From assembly GCA_041391505.1 (NCBI GenBank), contig JAWKNW010000003.1, positions 341,354-405,353 of the forward strand: 64,000 bases of DNA, read 5' to 3'. Below are positions 16,110 to 24,639 of this stretch, one piece after another. The DNA is from Rhodothermales bacterium. GTDB taxonomy: Bacteria > Bacteroidota > Rhodothermia > Rhodothermales > JAHQVL01. Below the pieces are notes generated by a model. It made no database searches, was not told where the DNA came from, and worked only from the letters and a program-made list of their open reading frames with translations. A program made the position numbers and the translations under genes. Every line of letters begins with the position of its first letter. Position 1 is the first letter of the stretch.

Positions 16110-16508
16110 TTAAACCCCCTTTCCATAGACGGCATTCGGGTCGAACTGGGGTTCGCTGGTTACGACGAGATCGTCACCTTCCAGGCTGCGGTAGAAGCAG
16201 GAGACGCGCCCCGTATGACAGGCCGCCGCGCCCTGCTGTTCGACCTTGAAGAGGAGCGCGTCGCCGTCGCAATCGATCGACGCCTGGCGCACGATCTGGG
16301 TGTTGCCGCTGCTTTCGCCTTTCACCCACACCTTCTGGCGCGACCGGCTCCAGTACGTCATCACGCCCGTTTCGATCGTCTGGCGGAGTGTCGCCTCGTT
16401 CATGTAGGCCAGCATGAGGACCTCTCCCGTGGCATGATCCTGCGCCACTGCGATCACGAGTCCGTCGGCATTAAATTTGACCTGTTCGAGGAGAGCATCG
16501 GCGCGCAT
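16110..16508 (-). CDS. hisI: Phosphoribosyl-AMP cyclohydrolase
   Basis: HisI opens the adenine ring of phosphoribosyl-AMP, the third step of histidine biosynthesis, in the cytoplasm. The start is the ATG at 16508, giving 132 residues, the usual size of the single-domain enzyme without the HisE part. Family signatures are visible: TYWSRSRQKVWVKGESSGN, the metal-site segment SIDCDGDALLFKVEQQG, and AACHTGRVSCFY with the conserved cysteines. No other his gene is nearby, so the pathway genes are scattered. It is divergent from the SleB-like gene. Confidence 0.95.
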   Translation of the reverse strand: MRADALLEQVKFNADGLVIAVAQDHATGEVLMLAYMNEATLRQTIETGVMTYWSRSRQKVWVKGESSGNTQIVRQASIDCDGDALLFKVEQQGAAACHTGRVSCFYRSLEGDDLVVTSEPQFDPNAVYGKGV

Positions 16509-16627
16509 GGTGTCGGTGAGGTTTGTTTCGGATGATGAGGGGCACGCATGGCCCAGCATGGGTACGATGAACCGTTCTGAAAGCGCACTCCGCGCTTTGG
16601 TTTCCGTCGACGACAGATCCCCGGGAT

Positions 16628-17407
16628 ATGGAATCATTTTCTCACGGCTGGAAAATTCGCCGGCTCGCCGGCCTCGCGCTGATCGTGGCGATGGGGTTCG
16701 TCGGCCAGGCCGCCGCCGGGGCGTCGCCCGCCGGCGACGGCGAGGCGGTGCTGGAGGCGCTCCGCAAGTTACCGCCCCTGGCGATGGACGAGGTGATGTG
16801 GCTGGCCCGCTGCATCCTGTCGGAATCGGATCGCGCGGACGAGCAGGAGCTGGTCGCGTGGGTGGTCCGCAACCGCGTGGAAACGCGCTATCGGGGCGAT
16901 TCGTACCGCGAGGTCGTCCTCGAACCCCTTCAATTCAGCGCGTTCAACACCCCGAGCCCGCGGCGGACCTACCTGCTCGGTCTGAACCAGCACAGCAAGG
17001 TCGATAGCTGGCTCGGCGCGCTGCAGGTGGCGATGAAGGTCTACGACGCGCCGGATCTGAACCGGCCGCTTTCCCGGGAGACGCGGCATTTCTACAGTCC
17101 GGTTTCGATGAAAGGCGGCAAGACGCCGCCGTGGGCGGTGAACGCCACGCCGCTCGACCTCGCCGATCGTTCGATCGATCCGAAGCGATTCCTCTTTTTC
17201 GAGCAGATCGACGAAAGCCAGGACCCCTTCCTCGCCAGCCAGGCCCCCACCGAACGGATCCGGTCGTTCCAGGAAGAAACGCGTCAGACGCTGCAGGCGG
17301 CGCGGCCGCGGACGTCGACCCGGAGCACGCGGCTTCAGCCGAGCGGACGCGTCCTGAGGCCGGCGCGACCCAGCGTCGGCGGCACCCGCAAGGTGGGCTG
17401 GAAGTAG
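16628..17407 (+). CDS. SleB-like cell wall hydrolase
   Basis: It encodes 259 residues with a signal peptide (residues about 10-31, RLAGLALIVAMGFVGQAAAG). Residues about 58-175 match the cell-wall hydrolase (Hydrolase_2/SleB) pattern: LARCILSESDRADEQELVAW, VVRNRVETRYRGDSYREV, then LQFSAFN. Family members are lytic transglycosylase-like or amidase-like enzymes acting on peptidoglycan; the glutamate in the SES segment is a plausible catalytic residue. The last 60 residues are basic and proline-rich (SGRVLRPARPSVGGTRK), perhaps binding the wall. It lies 60 bases upstream of yidD. Confidence 0.85.
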   Translation: MESFSHGWKIRRLAGLALIVAMGFVGQAAAGASPAGDGEAVLEALRKLPPLAMDEVMWLARCILSESDRADEQELVAWVVRNRVETRYRGDSYREVVLEPLQFSAFNTPSPRRTYLLGLNQHSKVDSWLGALQVAMKVYDAPDLNRPLSRETRHFYSPVSMKGGKTPPWAVNATPLDLADRSIDPKRFLFFEQIDESQDPFLASQAPTERIRSFQEETRQTLQAARPRTSTRSTRLQPSGRVLRPARPSVGGTRKVGWK

Positions 17408-17467
17408 ACGGGACCCCAACGCGAGGATGGCGGGTTACTACCGAAACCCAAGCCGCCGCCATCCGCC

Positions 17468-17785
17468 ATGCTCCAGCGCATCGCCCAGCTCCCCCGTCTC
17501 GCGCTCATCGCGCTCGTGCGGGGCTATCAGCTGTTTATCTCCCCGCTTTTTCCCCCGGTGTGCCGGTACCAGCCGACCTGCTCGCAGTATTCGATCCTCG
17601 CCCTCCGCAAATACGGCGTCTTCAAGGGGCTGATCCTGACGGCCTATCGGCTCGGCCGCTGCCATCCCTGGGGGGGCGAAGGCTACGACCCGCCCCGCTG
17701 GTTCGGGGAGGTCGACATCGAAGACGACCACGCCCACACGCACCCGGCCGCGCCGGTCGATTCACATCCCGCGGCCGTGGATTAA
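17468..17785 (+). CDS. yidD: Membrane protein insertion efficiency factor YidD
   Basis: YidD is a small membrane-associated protein that helps YidC insert inner-membrane proteins. The 105-residue product shows the diagnostic core: YQLFISPLFPPVCRYQPTCS with the conserved cysteine pair, YSILALRKYGVFKG, and AYRLGRCHPWGGEGYDP. The histidine-rich tail (DDHAHTHPAAPVDSHPA) is longer than usual. Here it is not beside rnpA/yidC/rpmH, its common location, but follows the SleB-like gene. Confidence 0.95.
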   Translation: MLQRIAQLPRLALIALVRGYQLFISPLFPPVCRYQPTCSQYSILALRKYGVFKGLILTAYRLGRCHPWGGEGYDPPRWFGEVDIEDDHAHTHPAAPVDSHPAAVD

Positions 17786-17891
17786 GGGTTCTTCATCTCT
17801 TCAAAAAATATTTTTTTGCCCTTTTCAGGCAGAAACAAAGCAATCGACCCTCTGTAATCAGCCCTATCAGACGCCGCATGAGGCGATTCCT

Positions 17892-18272
17892 ATGGGCTGC
17901 CAGGCTGGTCCGATCCCATCTCATCTCTCCGTTTCCCGGCATGTGCTTTATGTGCTGGGCGTGCTCGCATTGATTCTTGCCAGCACCGGACAGCCGGCCC
18001 TCGCCGTCCCCGCCATGCCCGGGCCGCACCCCGTAGTGGCCCAGCCTTCCGCGCATGACGCCCAGGGGTTCATCCCGTCCGAGGTCATGCCGACGCTCCT
18101 GCTGATGGGTTCCATGGATCGAGAGGTCGCCCGCGTCATCGCGCTCTCGATCTGGGGCGCCAGCGGCGGGGACACCCGGGATGTACGGCCGGCGTCTGAA
18201 AACAACAAGGCCGGGACGGGGCTGTTGACGCCGAGTCACCGGCATCTCAGGCTGCATATCCTTCGGATTTAG
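17892..18272 (+). CDS. Putative small secreted protein
   Basis: This 126-residue frame has a convincing signal peptide (HVLYVLGVLALILASTGQPA) and a mature part with no family I recognise; an AHDAQGFIPSEVMPTLLLMG segment is mildly amphipathic. The upstream 100 bases are unusually AT-rich (AAAAAATATTTTTTT around 17804-17818), which suits a promoter. The opposite-strand frame is low in complexity and looks like a shadow. The last 30 residues are less convincing and the start could be one of several codons. I hold this as probable rather than sure. Confidence 0.5.
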   Translation: MGCQAGPIPSHLSVSRHVLYVLGVLALILASTGQPALAVPAMPGPHPVVAQPSAHDAQGFIPSEVMPTLLLMGSMDREVARVIALSIWGASGGDTRDVRPASENNKAGTGLLTPSHRHLRLHILRI

Positions 18273-18380
18273 CGAGGCGATCCCGGCTTCTAGCCGGGCA
18301 CGACGCGCGTCATAACGCGTCCTATCCCTTCCCTTCCTCGCTAACGCGTCGGTCGACATCGCGCGAACGACGCTACGACC

Positions 18381-18638
18381 ATGGCCTACTCCATATCCCG
18401 TTTCGAAACCCCGCAAACCGTTCCCGACGAGGAGCGCTTCCACTATCTCGTCAACCCGACGCCCCGCACGGCCAGAGCGCGTCAAAAACGACAGGCGCCG
18501 CAGGCCGCGCCCACGCCGCCGCCCTCGTCGGGCTGGGTGATGCCTCTGCTGGTGGCCCTTTTCCTCCTGGGGGTCTCCCTGATCGCGTTTGTGCTCTACG
18601 CGTCGCTCCACAATCCGGCGACCTTCACGGGCCCCTGA
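18381..18638 (+). CDS. Small single-span membrane protein
   Basis: It encodes 85 residues. The N-terminal 50 are polar and proline-rich (RFHYLVNPTPRTARARQKRQ), then one transmembrane helix (about residues 52-75, VMPLLVALFLLGVSLIAFVL) and a short tail. This fits a type II anchor with the basic segment in the cytoplasm. No family is recognised. It is followed after 50 bases by a strong terminator, so it ends a transcription unit that may include the secreted protein at 17892. Confidence 0.68.
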   Translation: MAYSISRFETPQTVPDEERFHYLVNPTPRTARARQKRQAPQAAPTPPPSSGWVMPLLVALFLLGVSLIAFVLYASLHNPATFTGP

Positions 18639-18689
18639 TCGGTAGGAACGAGGGACCGATGAGATACTCGGTTCGTTGCGCTATCTTGA

Positions 18690-18724
18690 GAGGCCGGCGC
18701 CCGGTTGCGCCGGCCTCTTTTTTT
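18690..18724 (+). terminator. Rho-independent terminator
   Basis: GAGGCCGGCG (18690-18699) pairs with CGCCGGCCTC (18708-18717) around an 8-base loop, and seven T residues follow on the plus strand. It ends the unit upstream of moaB. Confidence 0.9.
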
Positions 18725-18761
18725 GCCGGATCACGCCCGGACCGAAACCAGACCTGTCCTC

Positions 18762-19268
18762 ATGAGCCACGACGAACACCAGCAACTCGCGCGCGACACA
18801 CCGGTCCGTGTCGCCGTCATCACCGTCAGCGACACGCGAACCGAGGAGACTGATACCAGCGGCGCGCTGATGAAGACGCTCATCGTCAACGCCGGCCATA
18901 CGGTGGTCGACTACCGGATCGTTCCGGACGAGCCGGCCCGCATCGGCCCCCTGCTCGACACCCTGGGCAAGGAGGCGGACGTGATCCTGCTGAACGGCGG
19001 AACCGGCATCAGCCGGCGAGACACCACGTTCGAGGCCGTCTCCGGGCGCCTGGACAAGGTCCTGCCCGGCTTTGGCGAACTCTTCAGGATGCTTTCCTAC
19101 GAGCAGATCGGGTCCGGCGCGATGCTGTCGCGCGCCACGGCCGGCGTCATGGGGCGCACGCTCGTCTTCTCGACGCCCGGATCGACCAACGCCGTGCGGC
19201 TGGCAATGGAAAAGCTCATCGTGCCGGAGCTGGCGCACCTGGTGTGGGAGACGGTGAGGCAAGGGTGA
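18762..19268 (+). CDS. moaB: Molybdenum cofactor biosynthesis protein MoaB
   Basis: The ATG at 18762 gives 168 residues and avoids overlap with the terminator just upstream. The MoaB/MogA fold is clear: VAVITVSDTRTEETDTSG at the N-terminus, the phosphate-binding LLNGGTGISRRDTTFEAV, and a late STPGSTNAVRLAMEKLI. These proteins bind molybdopterin and, in MogA-like members, adenylylate it before metal insertion. No other moa genes are in the window. A heptamer array begins right after the stop codon. Confidence 0.93.
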   Translation: MSHDEHQQLARDTPVRVAVITVSDTRTEETDTSGALMKTLIVNAGHTVVDYRIVPDEPARIGPLLDTLGKEADVILLNGGTGISRRDTTFEAVSGRLDKVLPGFGELFRMLSYEQIGSGAMLSRATAGVMGRTLVFSTPGSTNAVRLAMEKLIVPELAHLVWETVRQG

Positions 19269-19374
19269 CAGGGGCTGTGGTTCAACGTCGGAGGGTCAAG
19301 GTTCAAGGTATTTGGGTATCCCGTGCGTTGAACTGCATACGTTGAGCCTTGCACCTCATAACCTGGAGCCTCCT
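19269..19374. repeat. Heptanucleotide spacer between moaB and cysS
   Basis: From 19279 the DNA reads GGTTCAA, CGTCGGA, GGGTCAA, GGTTCAA, GGTATTT, GGGTATC, and then an inverted set, CGTTGAA, CTGCATA, CGTTGAG, CCTTGCA, CCTCATA, ACCTGGA, GCCTCCT. The period of seven is kept through the whole stretch although single units are degenerate. A weak fold-back between the two halves is possible. Confidence 0.75.
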
Positions 19375-19484
19375 GGTTCGAACCGTGCCCGTCGGCACTT
19401 TGGGATCAAGCGTGTGTATAAGCCCGCACGCCGGCGAAAACCGGCAACGCATCTTCATTTGCCGTCGTATTTGGTAGTCCGCCC

Positions 19485-21005
19485 ATGCCGTCGCATCCGC
19501 CCTTTCAGTTGTTCAATACGCTGACCGGTGAAGTCCATGAAATCACCCCGCTCGAACCCGATCACCTGCGGATGTATAGCTGCGGTCCGACCGTCTATTC
19601 CTATGCCCACATCGGTAATTTCCGGACGTTTTTGACCTCCGACCTCATCACCCGCGTCGCGAAGGCCATCGGGTGGAAGACGACGTATGTGAGCAACATC
19701 ACGGACGTCGGTCACCTGACGGAGGACGACTTCGCGGATGCCGGCGGCGAGGACAAGATGGCGAAGGCGCTGCGCTCAAAGGAAGGCGAGCGGTTCGTCA
19801 ACATCTGGGACCTGGCCCGGTATTACACCGACGCCCTGCTCGACGACTGGAACACCCTCAACCTGCGGCATCCCGACGTTCGCCCCCGCGCTACCGAACA
19901 CGTCACCCAGCAGATCGAAGCGATCGAAACCCTGATCGCCCGCGGGCACGCGTACGAAACCGACAGCGGCGTCTATTTCAGCGTGAGCAGCTTTCCGGAC
20001 TACGGCAAGCTCTCGGGGAATAACACGGCCGAACAGCTCGAGAATGCGGTACGCGACGTGGTGGTGGACAGCAGCAAGCGCGACCCGCGCGACTTCGCGC
20101 TGTGGAAGAAGGACGACAAACACCTGATGCAGTGGTACAGTCCATTCGGCCGCGGCTTTCCGGGCTGGCACATCGAGTGCTCGGTGATGTCGATGCAGTA
20201 CCTCGGGCCGCACCTCGATCTCCACGCCGGCGGCGAGGACCTCATCTTCCCGCACCACGAATGCGAGATCGCACAGTCGGAAGGCCTCACCGGCGAGCCG
20301 TTCGCCACGGTGTGGGCGCACACGCGTTTCCTCCAGGTGGAAGGCGAGAAGATGTCCAAGAGCAAGGGCAACTTCTTCACCGTGCGCGACCTCACTCGCC
20401 CCGTCTCCGAAGGCGGCAAGGGCATCGAACCGCTGGCCCTGCGGCTCGCGCTGATCTCCGGGCAGTACCGCAAGCCGTTCAACTTCACGTTCAAAAACGT
20501 CAACGACTGCGTCCGTATCGTGGGCCGCTACCGCGACGCGCTCGCCATCGCCGACGCCGGCATCGCCGCGGGCGAGCCGGGCGAAGACCACGTGGGAAGC
20601 CGGCTGGACGCGATCTTCGAACGTACGCTGAACGCGCTCCTCGACGACCTGAACACGCCGGAAGCCCTCGCCGCCGCCCTCGAAGGCGCGAAGCTGATCA
20701 ACGGGATGAAGACGCTCAACGGCGCGTCGGCCCGGAGCGCACGCGCCTGGCTCGAGCGCATCAACGATTTGCTGGGCATCATCTGGCACGACGAGCCGCT
20801 CGTCGCGGCAGCGACCGAGCCGGCTGTGGATCCCCTCGCCGAGCAGGTCGAAAACCTCCTCAAGGAGCGCACCGTCGCCCGCCGCACCCGCGACTTCGCC
20901 CGCGCCGACGCCATCCGCGCCGAACTGGATGCCCTGGGCATCGACGTAATGGACTCGCCGGAAGGATCGACGTGGCGGCGGAAACCGCCTGTCATTGGCG
21001 AGTAG
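19485..21005 (+). CDS. cysS: Cysteinyl-tRNA synthetase
   Basis: CysS charges tRNA-Cys with cysteine in the cytoplasm. The 506-residue protein has the class I signatures: SCGPTVYSYAHIGNFRTFLT (HIGN variant of HIGH with a zinc-ligand cysteine), the zinc-site segment GWHIECSVMS and HAGGEDLIFPHHECEIAQSE, and GEKMSKSKGNF (KMSKS loop). A DALR-type anticodon-binding domain and a C-terminal helix (LLKERTVARRTRDFARADAI) complete it. Length and domain order are normal. hemB follows after 13 bases, so the two are probably co-transcribed. Confidence 0.98.
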   Translation: MPSHPPFQLFNTLTGEVHEITPLEPDHLRMYSCGPTVYSYAHIGNFRTFLTSDLITRVAKAIGWKTTYVSNITDVGHLTEDDFADAGGEDKMAKALRSKEGERFVNIWDLARYYTDALLDDWNTLNLRHPDVRPRATEHVTQQIEAIETLIARGHAYETDSGVYFSVSSFPDYGKLSGNNTAEQLENAVRDVVVDSSKRDPRDFALWKKDDKHLMQWYSPFGRGFPGWHIECSVMSMQYLGPHLDLHAGGEDLIFPHHECEIAQSEGLTGEPFATVWAHTRFLQVEGEKMSKSKGNFFTVRDLTRPVSEGGKGIEPLALRLALISGQYRKPFNFTFKNVNDCVRIVGRYRDALAIADAGIAAGEPGEDHVGSRLDAIFERTLNALLDDLNTPEALAAALEGAKLINGMKTLNGASARSARAWLERINDLLGIIWHDEPLVAAATEPAVDPLAEQVENLLKERTVARRTRDFARADAIRAELDALGIDVMDSPEGSTWRRKPPVIGE

Positions 21006-21018
21006 CGATCGATAAATC

Positions 21019-22020
21019 ATGAAACTCCCCCCTCTGGATCTCCCCCATCGTCCGCGGCGGATGCGCCGTACGGAGAACCTGCACCGGCTCAACCGGGAGA
21101 CGCGGCTGGCGGTCGACAACCTCATCGCGCCGCTTTTTGTCGTGGAAGGCGAGCAGGTGCGCCAGCCGATCGATGCGATGCCGGGGCAGTACCGTTTTTC
21201 GATCGACACCCTCGTCGAGGAAGCGCGGGTGATTCACGAACTCGGCATCCCGGGCGTGGCGCTGTTTCCGGCGATCGCCGAATCGTTGAAGGACCCGAAA
21301 GGGAGCGAGGGCCTCAACCCGTACGGCCTCTTCCCCCGCGCCATCCGGGCAATCAAGGAGGCCTTGCCGGATTTGCTCGTCATATCGGATGTGGCGCTCG
21401 ATCCGTATTCGTCGGATGGGCACGACGGGGTAGTGCACGGGGGCGCGATCGACAACGATCCATCCGTCGAGATCCTGGCCCGGATGGCCGTGGTGCAGGC
21501 GGAGGCCGGCGCCGACATCATCGCGCCGTCCGACATGATGGACGGACGCGTCGGCGCCCTGCGCGATGCGCTCGATGCCGCCGGCTACACGGACCGCGCC
21601 ATCCTCGCCTACACCGCCAAGTACGCGTCGGCTTTTTACGGCCCGTTCCGGGAAGCGCTCGACTCCGCCCCGCGCACGCGCGACGGGATCCCCGGTGACA
21701 AAAAAACCTACCAGATGGACCCCGCCAACGCCCGCGAGGCGCTGCGGGAAGCCGCGCTGGACCTCGACGAAGGCGCCGACATGGTGATGGTGAAGCCGGC
21801 GGTCAACTACCTCGACGTCATCTACCGCCTCCGCGAAATGTCCGACGTCCCCGTGGCCGCCTACCACGTCAGCGGCGAATACGCGATGATCAAGGCGGCC
21901 GTCGCCCGCGGCTGGCTCGACGAGCGCAGCGCCGTCATGGAGACCCTCACCGCCATCCGCCGCGCCGGCGCGGACGTCATCCTGACCTACTTCGCGCGGC
22001 AGGCCGCGGGATGGCTGTAG
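21019..22020 (+). CDS. hemB: Delta-aminolevulinic acid dehydratase (porphobilinogen synthase)
   Basis: HemB condenses two 5-aminolevulinate molecules to porphobilinogen in heme synthesis. The 333-residue protein has both active-site lysine segments (AYTAKYASAFYGPF and MVMVKPAVNYLD). The metal-binding region reads DVALDPYSSDGHDG, with aspartates instead of the three cysteines of zinc enzymes, which points to the magnesium-dependent type. The conserved DMMDGRVGALRDALDAAGY segment is present. It starts 13 bases after cysS. A heptamer array fills the whole spacer to the next gene. Confidence 0.98.
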   Translation: MKLPPLDLPHRPRRMRRTENLHRLNRETRLAVDNLIAPLFVVEGEQVRQPIDAMPGQYRFSIDTLVEEARVIHELGIPGVALFPAIAESLKDPKGSEGLNPYGLFPRAIRAIKEALPDLLVISDVALDPYSSDGHDGVVHGGAIDNDPSVEILARMAVVQAEAGADIIAPSDMMDGRVGALRDALDAAGYTDRAILAYTAKYASAFYGPFREALDSAPRTRDGIPGDKKTYQMDPANAREALREAALDLDEGADMVMVKPAVNYLDVIYRLREMSDVPVAAYHVSGEYAMIKAAVARGWLDERSAVMETLTAIRRAGADVILTYFARQAAGWL

Positions 22021-22128
22021 GAGTGCGAATTGCACATCGTATAATGAAAATCGCACATTGACAGCACGTATCCCGGCACGAGCATCCAGAATCGAGCATC
22101 CAGTAACCCGAATCCTGCATCCCACACC
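22021..22128. repeat. Heptanucleotide spacer ending at a start codon (NNNNATC type)
   Basis: The entire 108-base spacer between the hemB stop and the next ATG is built on period seven: GCACATC, GTATAAT, GAAAATC, GCACATT, then after a one-base slip ACGTATC, CCGGCAC, GAGCATC, CAGAATC, GAGCATC, CAGTAAC, CCGAATC, CTGCATC, CCACACC and directly the ATG at 22129. The array therefore supplies the region where a ribosome binding site would be expected, and none is recognisable. Confidence 0.8.
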
Positions 22129-22629
22129 ATGAAACACATCGACTACAGCCACATGGAAGGCGGACTCGTCCGCATGATGGACCGGTTCAAGGAAGAGGGG
22201 ACGCTCACGGGCGACCGTGACGCGGACGACTACATCCGCCAATCGCCCAACGCCGCGCTTCTCGGGCTGCTGTACGACCAGCGGGTGCGGGCCGAGTATG
22301 CCTTCATGGGGCCGCAGCGGCTCCACGAAAAGCTGGGGCATCTCGACATGAAGCAGATCGCCGCTCACGATCCGGACGCCTTCAAGGTGCTATTTGGCGA
22401 GCCGCCGGCGGTGCACCGGTTTACCAACAAGATGGCGGACATGACCCAGGCCGTCGCCGCGATTATTGCGGATCAATATGCCGGCAATGCCGCCGGCCTG
22501 TGGAACGACGACGCGCCGTTCGACGTGATCCGCAAGCGCGTCCAGGCCCTGCCGGGCTTCGGGGCGCAGAAGTCCGAGAAGATGAAATACGTCCTCCACT
22601 ACTTCGGCTTCCGGGACCTCAGCGAGTGA
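22129..22629 (+). CDS. HhH-GPD-type base excision repair-like protein
   Basis: It encodes 166 residues. The pattern TGDRDADDYIRQSPNAALLG, LLYDQRVRAEYAFMGPQRLH and the helix-hairpin-helix ALPGFGAQKSEKMKYVL match a short family annotated as HhH-GPD-type base excision repair proteins, best known from Actinobacteria. In that family the glutamine and tryptophan/tyrosine-rich segment sits where glycosylases flip the base. The product is shorter than a full glycosylase and has no iron-sulfur cluster. The substrate is unknown. Its start codon is flush with the heptamer array. Confidence 0.8.
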   Translation: MKHIDYSHMEGGLVRMMDRFKEEGTLTGDRDADDYIRQSPNAALLGLLYDQRVRAEYAFMGPQRLHEKLGHLDMKQIAAHDPDAFKVLFGEPPAVHRFTNKMADMTQAVAAIIADQYAGNAAGLWNDDAPFDVIRKRVQALPGFGAQKSEKMKYVLHYFGFRDLSE

Positions 22630-22632
22630 CGT

Positions 22633-22986
22633 TCAGATCGACGTCAGGATATCCCCACCCTCTTCCCGGGCCTTGAGCAGGCTGTTGATCCGGTGCGTGA
22701 GCCGGCCTGCTTCCGGGGCGTCGATCTTGCGCTCGCGCTTGCCACGCGCCTTGAGCCGGATGGTGCCGTCGATCTGGTAGGTGATCACCATTTCACACAC
22801 GCCGGCGCGGCGTACCACGTGGCGCGTCTGCCCGATGGGGTCGCGGTAAACCATCAGGAGGTAGTCGTTGTATTTGTTGTGTTCGACGACGAGGAGGTCT
22901 TCCGACTCGTACGAGAAGGGCTGCGAGGTCGAGGCGCAGCCGGCGAGCAAAAAGAGTGTCGCCAGCGCGAGCGAAAGGCGATGCAT
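22633..22986 (-). CDS. Small lipoprotein of unknown function
   Basis: It encodes 117 residues with a clear lipoprotein signal (LSLALATLFLLAGC, Cys17). The mature part is beta-rich (YESEDLLVVEHNKYNDYLLM, then VITYQIDGTIRLKARGKRER) and ends in a charged helix (RINSLLKAREEGGD). I do not recognise the family. It converges with the HhH gene with only three bases between the stop codons. Confidence 0.78.
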   Translation of the reverse strand: MHRLSLALATLFLLAGCASTSQPFSYESEDLLVVEHNKYNDYLLMVYRDPIGQTRHVVRRAGVCEMVITYQIDGTIRLKARGKRERKIDAPEAGRLTHRINSLLKAREEGGDILTSI

Positions 22987-23148
22987 GGACGGGCCCGATC
23001 GGGTGATACAAGGAGATCAGTATCTCTCTAGCATCGGAAGCGTTCGCGGACACTTTATCGGTTCGAGGATTATGGGCTGAAGTTCAAGATCGGCCCTGAG
23101 TATGGGGTGGGATGTCAGGCGCGAAGGATGAGCAGGGTTCAGACAGGT

Positions 23149-23925
23149 TCAGCGCGTACACAATACGGCGTAATGCGCATGATAAAACCTGGTCCATGCC
23201 GCACCGAACAGACGAGGCCCCAGATCTTCGGTGCATCGCTTGATCAGACGCGTCGTCATGCCCGATGAGCCGTAGGCGAACTGGAAGGTCTCCCTGTCCA
23301 GATAGGGCGCGTACGCATGGGACCGTACGATCTGCCAGCCGGCACGCCGAATCAGGGCGTCGCACGTCGATCGATCAAAGAACTGCACGTGCCCGGCGGG
23401 GTGGCGCGAACGATCGGAAAAACGCGCCTTGAGCCGCCCCAGCGGCAGGTTCTCCAGCGGCACTTCAACGATGAGGTACGGCGCCGGCACCGCCCGCAAG
23501 CCACCCAGAAAGGTCTCGGGTTCTTCGAGGTGTTCTACGACATGGCTCGCGACCATGAGATCATACCCTCCCGGCGTCGCAAAGGGATCGGGAGTGACCA
23601 TGATATCGGCAACCGTGGCCTGGATTCCGGCCTCGGTCCTCCTCAGTTCGTCAATGGCCTCCTGCGAGAAATCGACCGCGAAATGAGATATCCCCACCCC
23701 GACGCGGCGTAGGCGTGCGATCACGGCGCCCGTTCCCGCACCGATTTCGAGGACGGTCTGTGGGCGCAGCCGTTCGGTGCTCAAAAGCGCCTGGATGGCG
23801 GCAGCCTTCTGGGGAGCGGTCCGCCGCAGCCACTCGGCCTCACGCTGGAGATCGCCTCGGTAGACGCCGGCATAGTAGTCCCTGCCGGATTGCCCGGAAG
23901 AAAGCGGCGAATCGATACGATGCAT
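23149..23925 (-). CDS. SAM-dependent methyltransferase
   Basis: It encodes 258 residues of the class I Rossmann methyltransferase type. Motif I VLEIGAGTGAVIARL binds S-adenosylmethionine; VDFSQEAIDELRRTEAGIQA and the post-motif DLMVASHVVEHLEEPETFL follow in order. The C-terminal 90 residues form a cap (HVQFFDRSTCDALIRRAGW), as in small-molecule methyltransferases of the Methyltransf_11/23 kind. The substrate cannot be inferred. It follows the two coupled minus-strand genes but is separated from them by 150 bases. Confidence 0.88.
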   Translation of the reverse strand: MHRIDSPLSSGQSGRDYYAGVYRGDLQREAEWLRRTAPQKAAAIQALLSTERLRPQTVLEIGAGTGAVIARLRRVGVGISHFAVDFSQEAIDELRRTEAGIQATVADIMVTPDPFATPGGYDLMVASHVVEHLEEPETFLGGLRAVPAPYLIVEVPLENLPLGRLKARFSDRSRHPAGHVQFFDRSTCDALIRRAGWQIVRSHAYAPYLDRETFQFAYGSSGMTTRLIKRCTEDLGPRLFGAAWTRFYHAHYAVLCTR

Positions 23926-24075
23926 TCGATGGACTGACTTGAGAAATGACCCGGGGGGAGAAAGATACTACATCGCTGGGTTAGCACGCTGCTAATTCTT
24001 TGCACCAGAGCGCTACGTTTTCAACGATCCCGCATCCCCCTCCACGGGTCGCTTCACGGAACCGTGCGGCATCGT

Positions 24076-24639
24076 TCAGTAATACGATTCGATGTTGTTG
24101 CCGAACTGCTTCCCCTTCGCCGACATGGCCACCAGATGCGCCAGCCGTTTTTCGAACTCGCCGCCCGGCCGCGGGCGGGCGTGGTCGACGTAGGCGATGC
24201 GGATGCGCTGGTACGCCGGCGAGGTCGACTGGAAAAAGGCCCACGCCGCCGGCTCGGCCCGGAGCGCCTCCAGGATGTCGGGCGGCGCGACAAACGGCTC
24301 CTGCGCGAGGCGCTCGGCCTCGGCGGCCAGCGCCGGCATCAGCCGGCCGGCTGCGAGCAGGCGAGCCATCCGCTCGCGGTTCGTCTGTGAGTAGCCGCTG
24401 CCCTTCTTGCGCGGGCTGAACCGCTGCGCGTGGCGATCCGCGTCGAGCCCCTTCCGAATGCTGTCGATCCAACCGAAACACAGCGCCTCCTCGACGGCGT
24501 CGTTGTAGGAGACGCTGGGGGTGCCGGCGCGTTTGACGTAGGTGACGAGCCAGATCTCGGCAGCCGTCGCGTGATTCGCCTCCAGCCAGGCTCGCCAGTC
24601 TGCCCGGGTCGGGGCGAAAAAGGTGTCGGAGATGATCAT
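24076..24639 (-). CDS. YdeI/OmpD-associated family protein
   Basis: The ATG at 24639 overlaps the TGA of the upstream gene (ATGA), so translation is probably coupled; the longer frame upstream is not used. The 187-residue product matches the YdeI/OmpD-associated family: AEIWLVTYVKRAGTPSVSYN, DAVEEALCFGWIDSIRKGLD, and RFSPRKKGSGYSQTNRERM, with a conserved tail YAAFEA-like region reading AAWAFFQSTSPAYQRIRIAY. Family members have been linked to bacteriocin or peptide resistance and are also widespread in soil and marine bacteria. The molecular function is not established. Confidence 0.88.
   Translation of the reverse strand: MIISDTFFAPTRADWRAWLEANHATAAEIWLVTYVKRAGTPSVSYNDAVEEALCFGWIDSIRKGLDADRHAQRFSPRKKGSGYSQTNRERMARLLAAGRLMPALAAEAERLAQEPFVAPPDILEALRAEPAAWAFFQSTSPAYQRIRIAYVDHARPRPGGEFEKRLAHLVAMSAKGKQFGNNIESYY

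Noticed and set aside
19365..19385. GGTTCGAACC in the moaB-cysS spacer considered as a tRNA T-arm
   Set aside because: The flanking bases do not form a T stem and no acceptor or anticodon arm can be drawn; the string belongs to the heptamer array.
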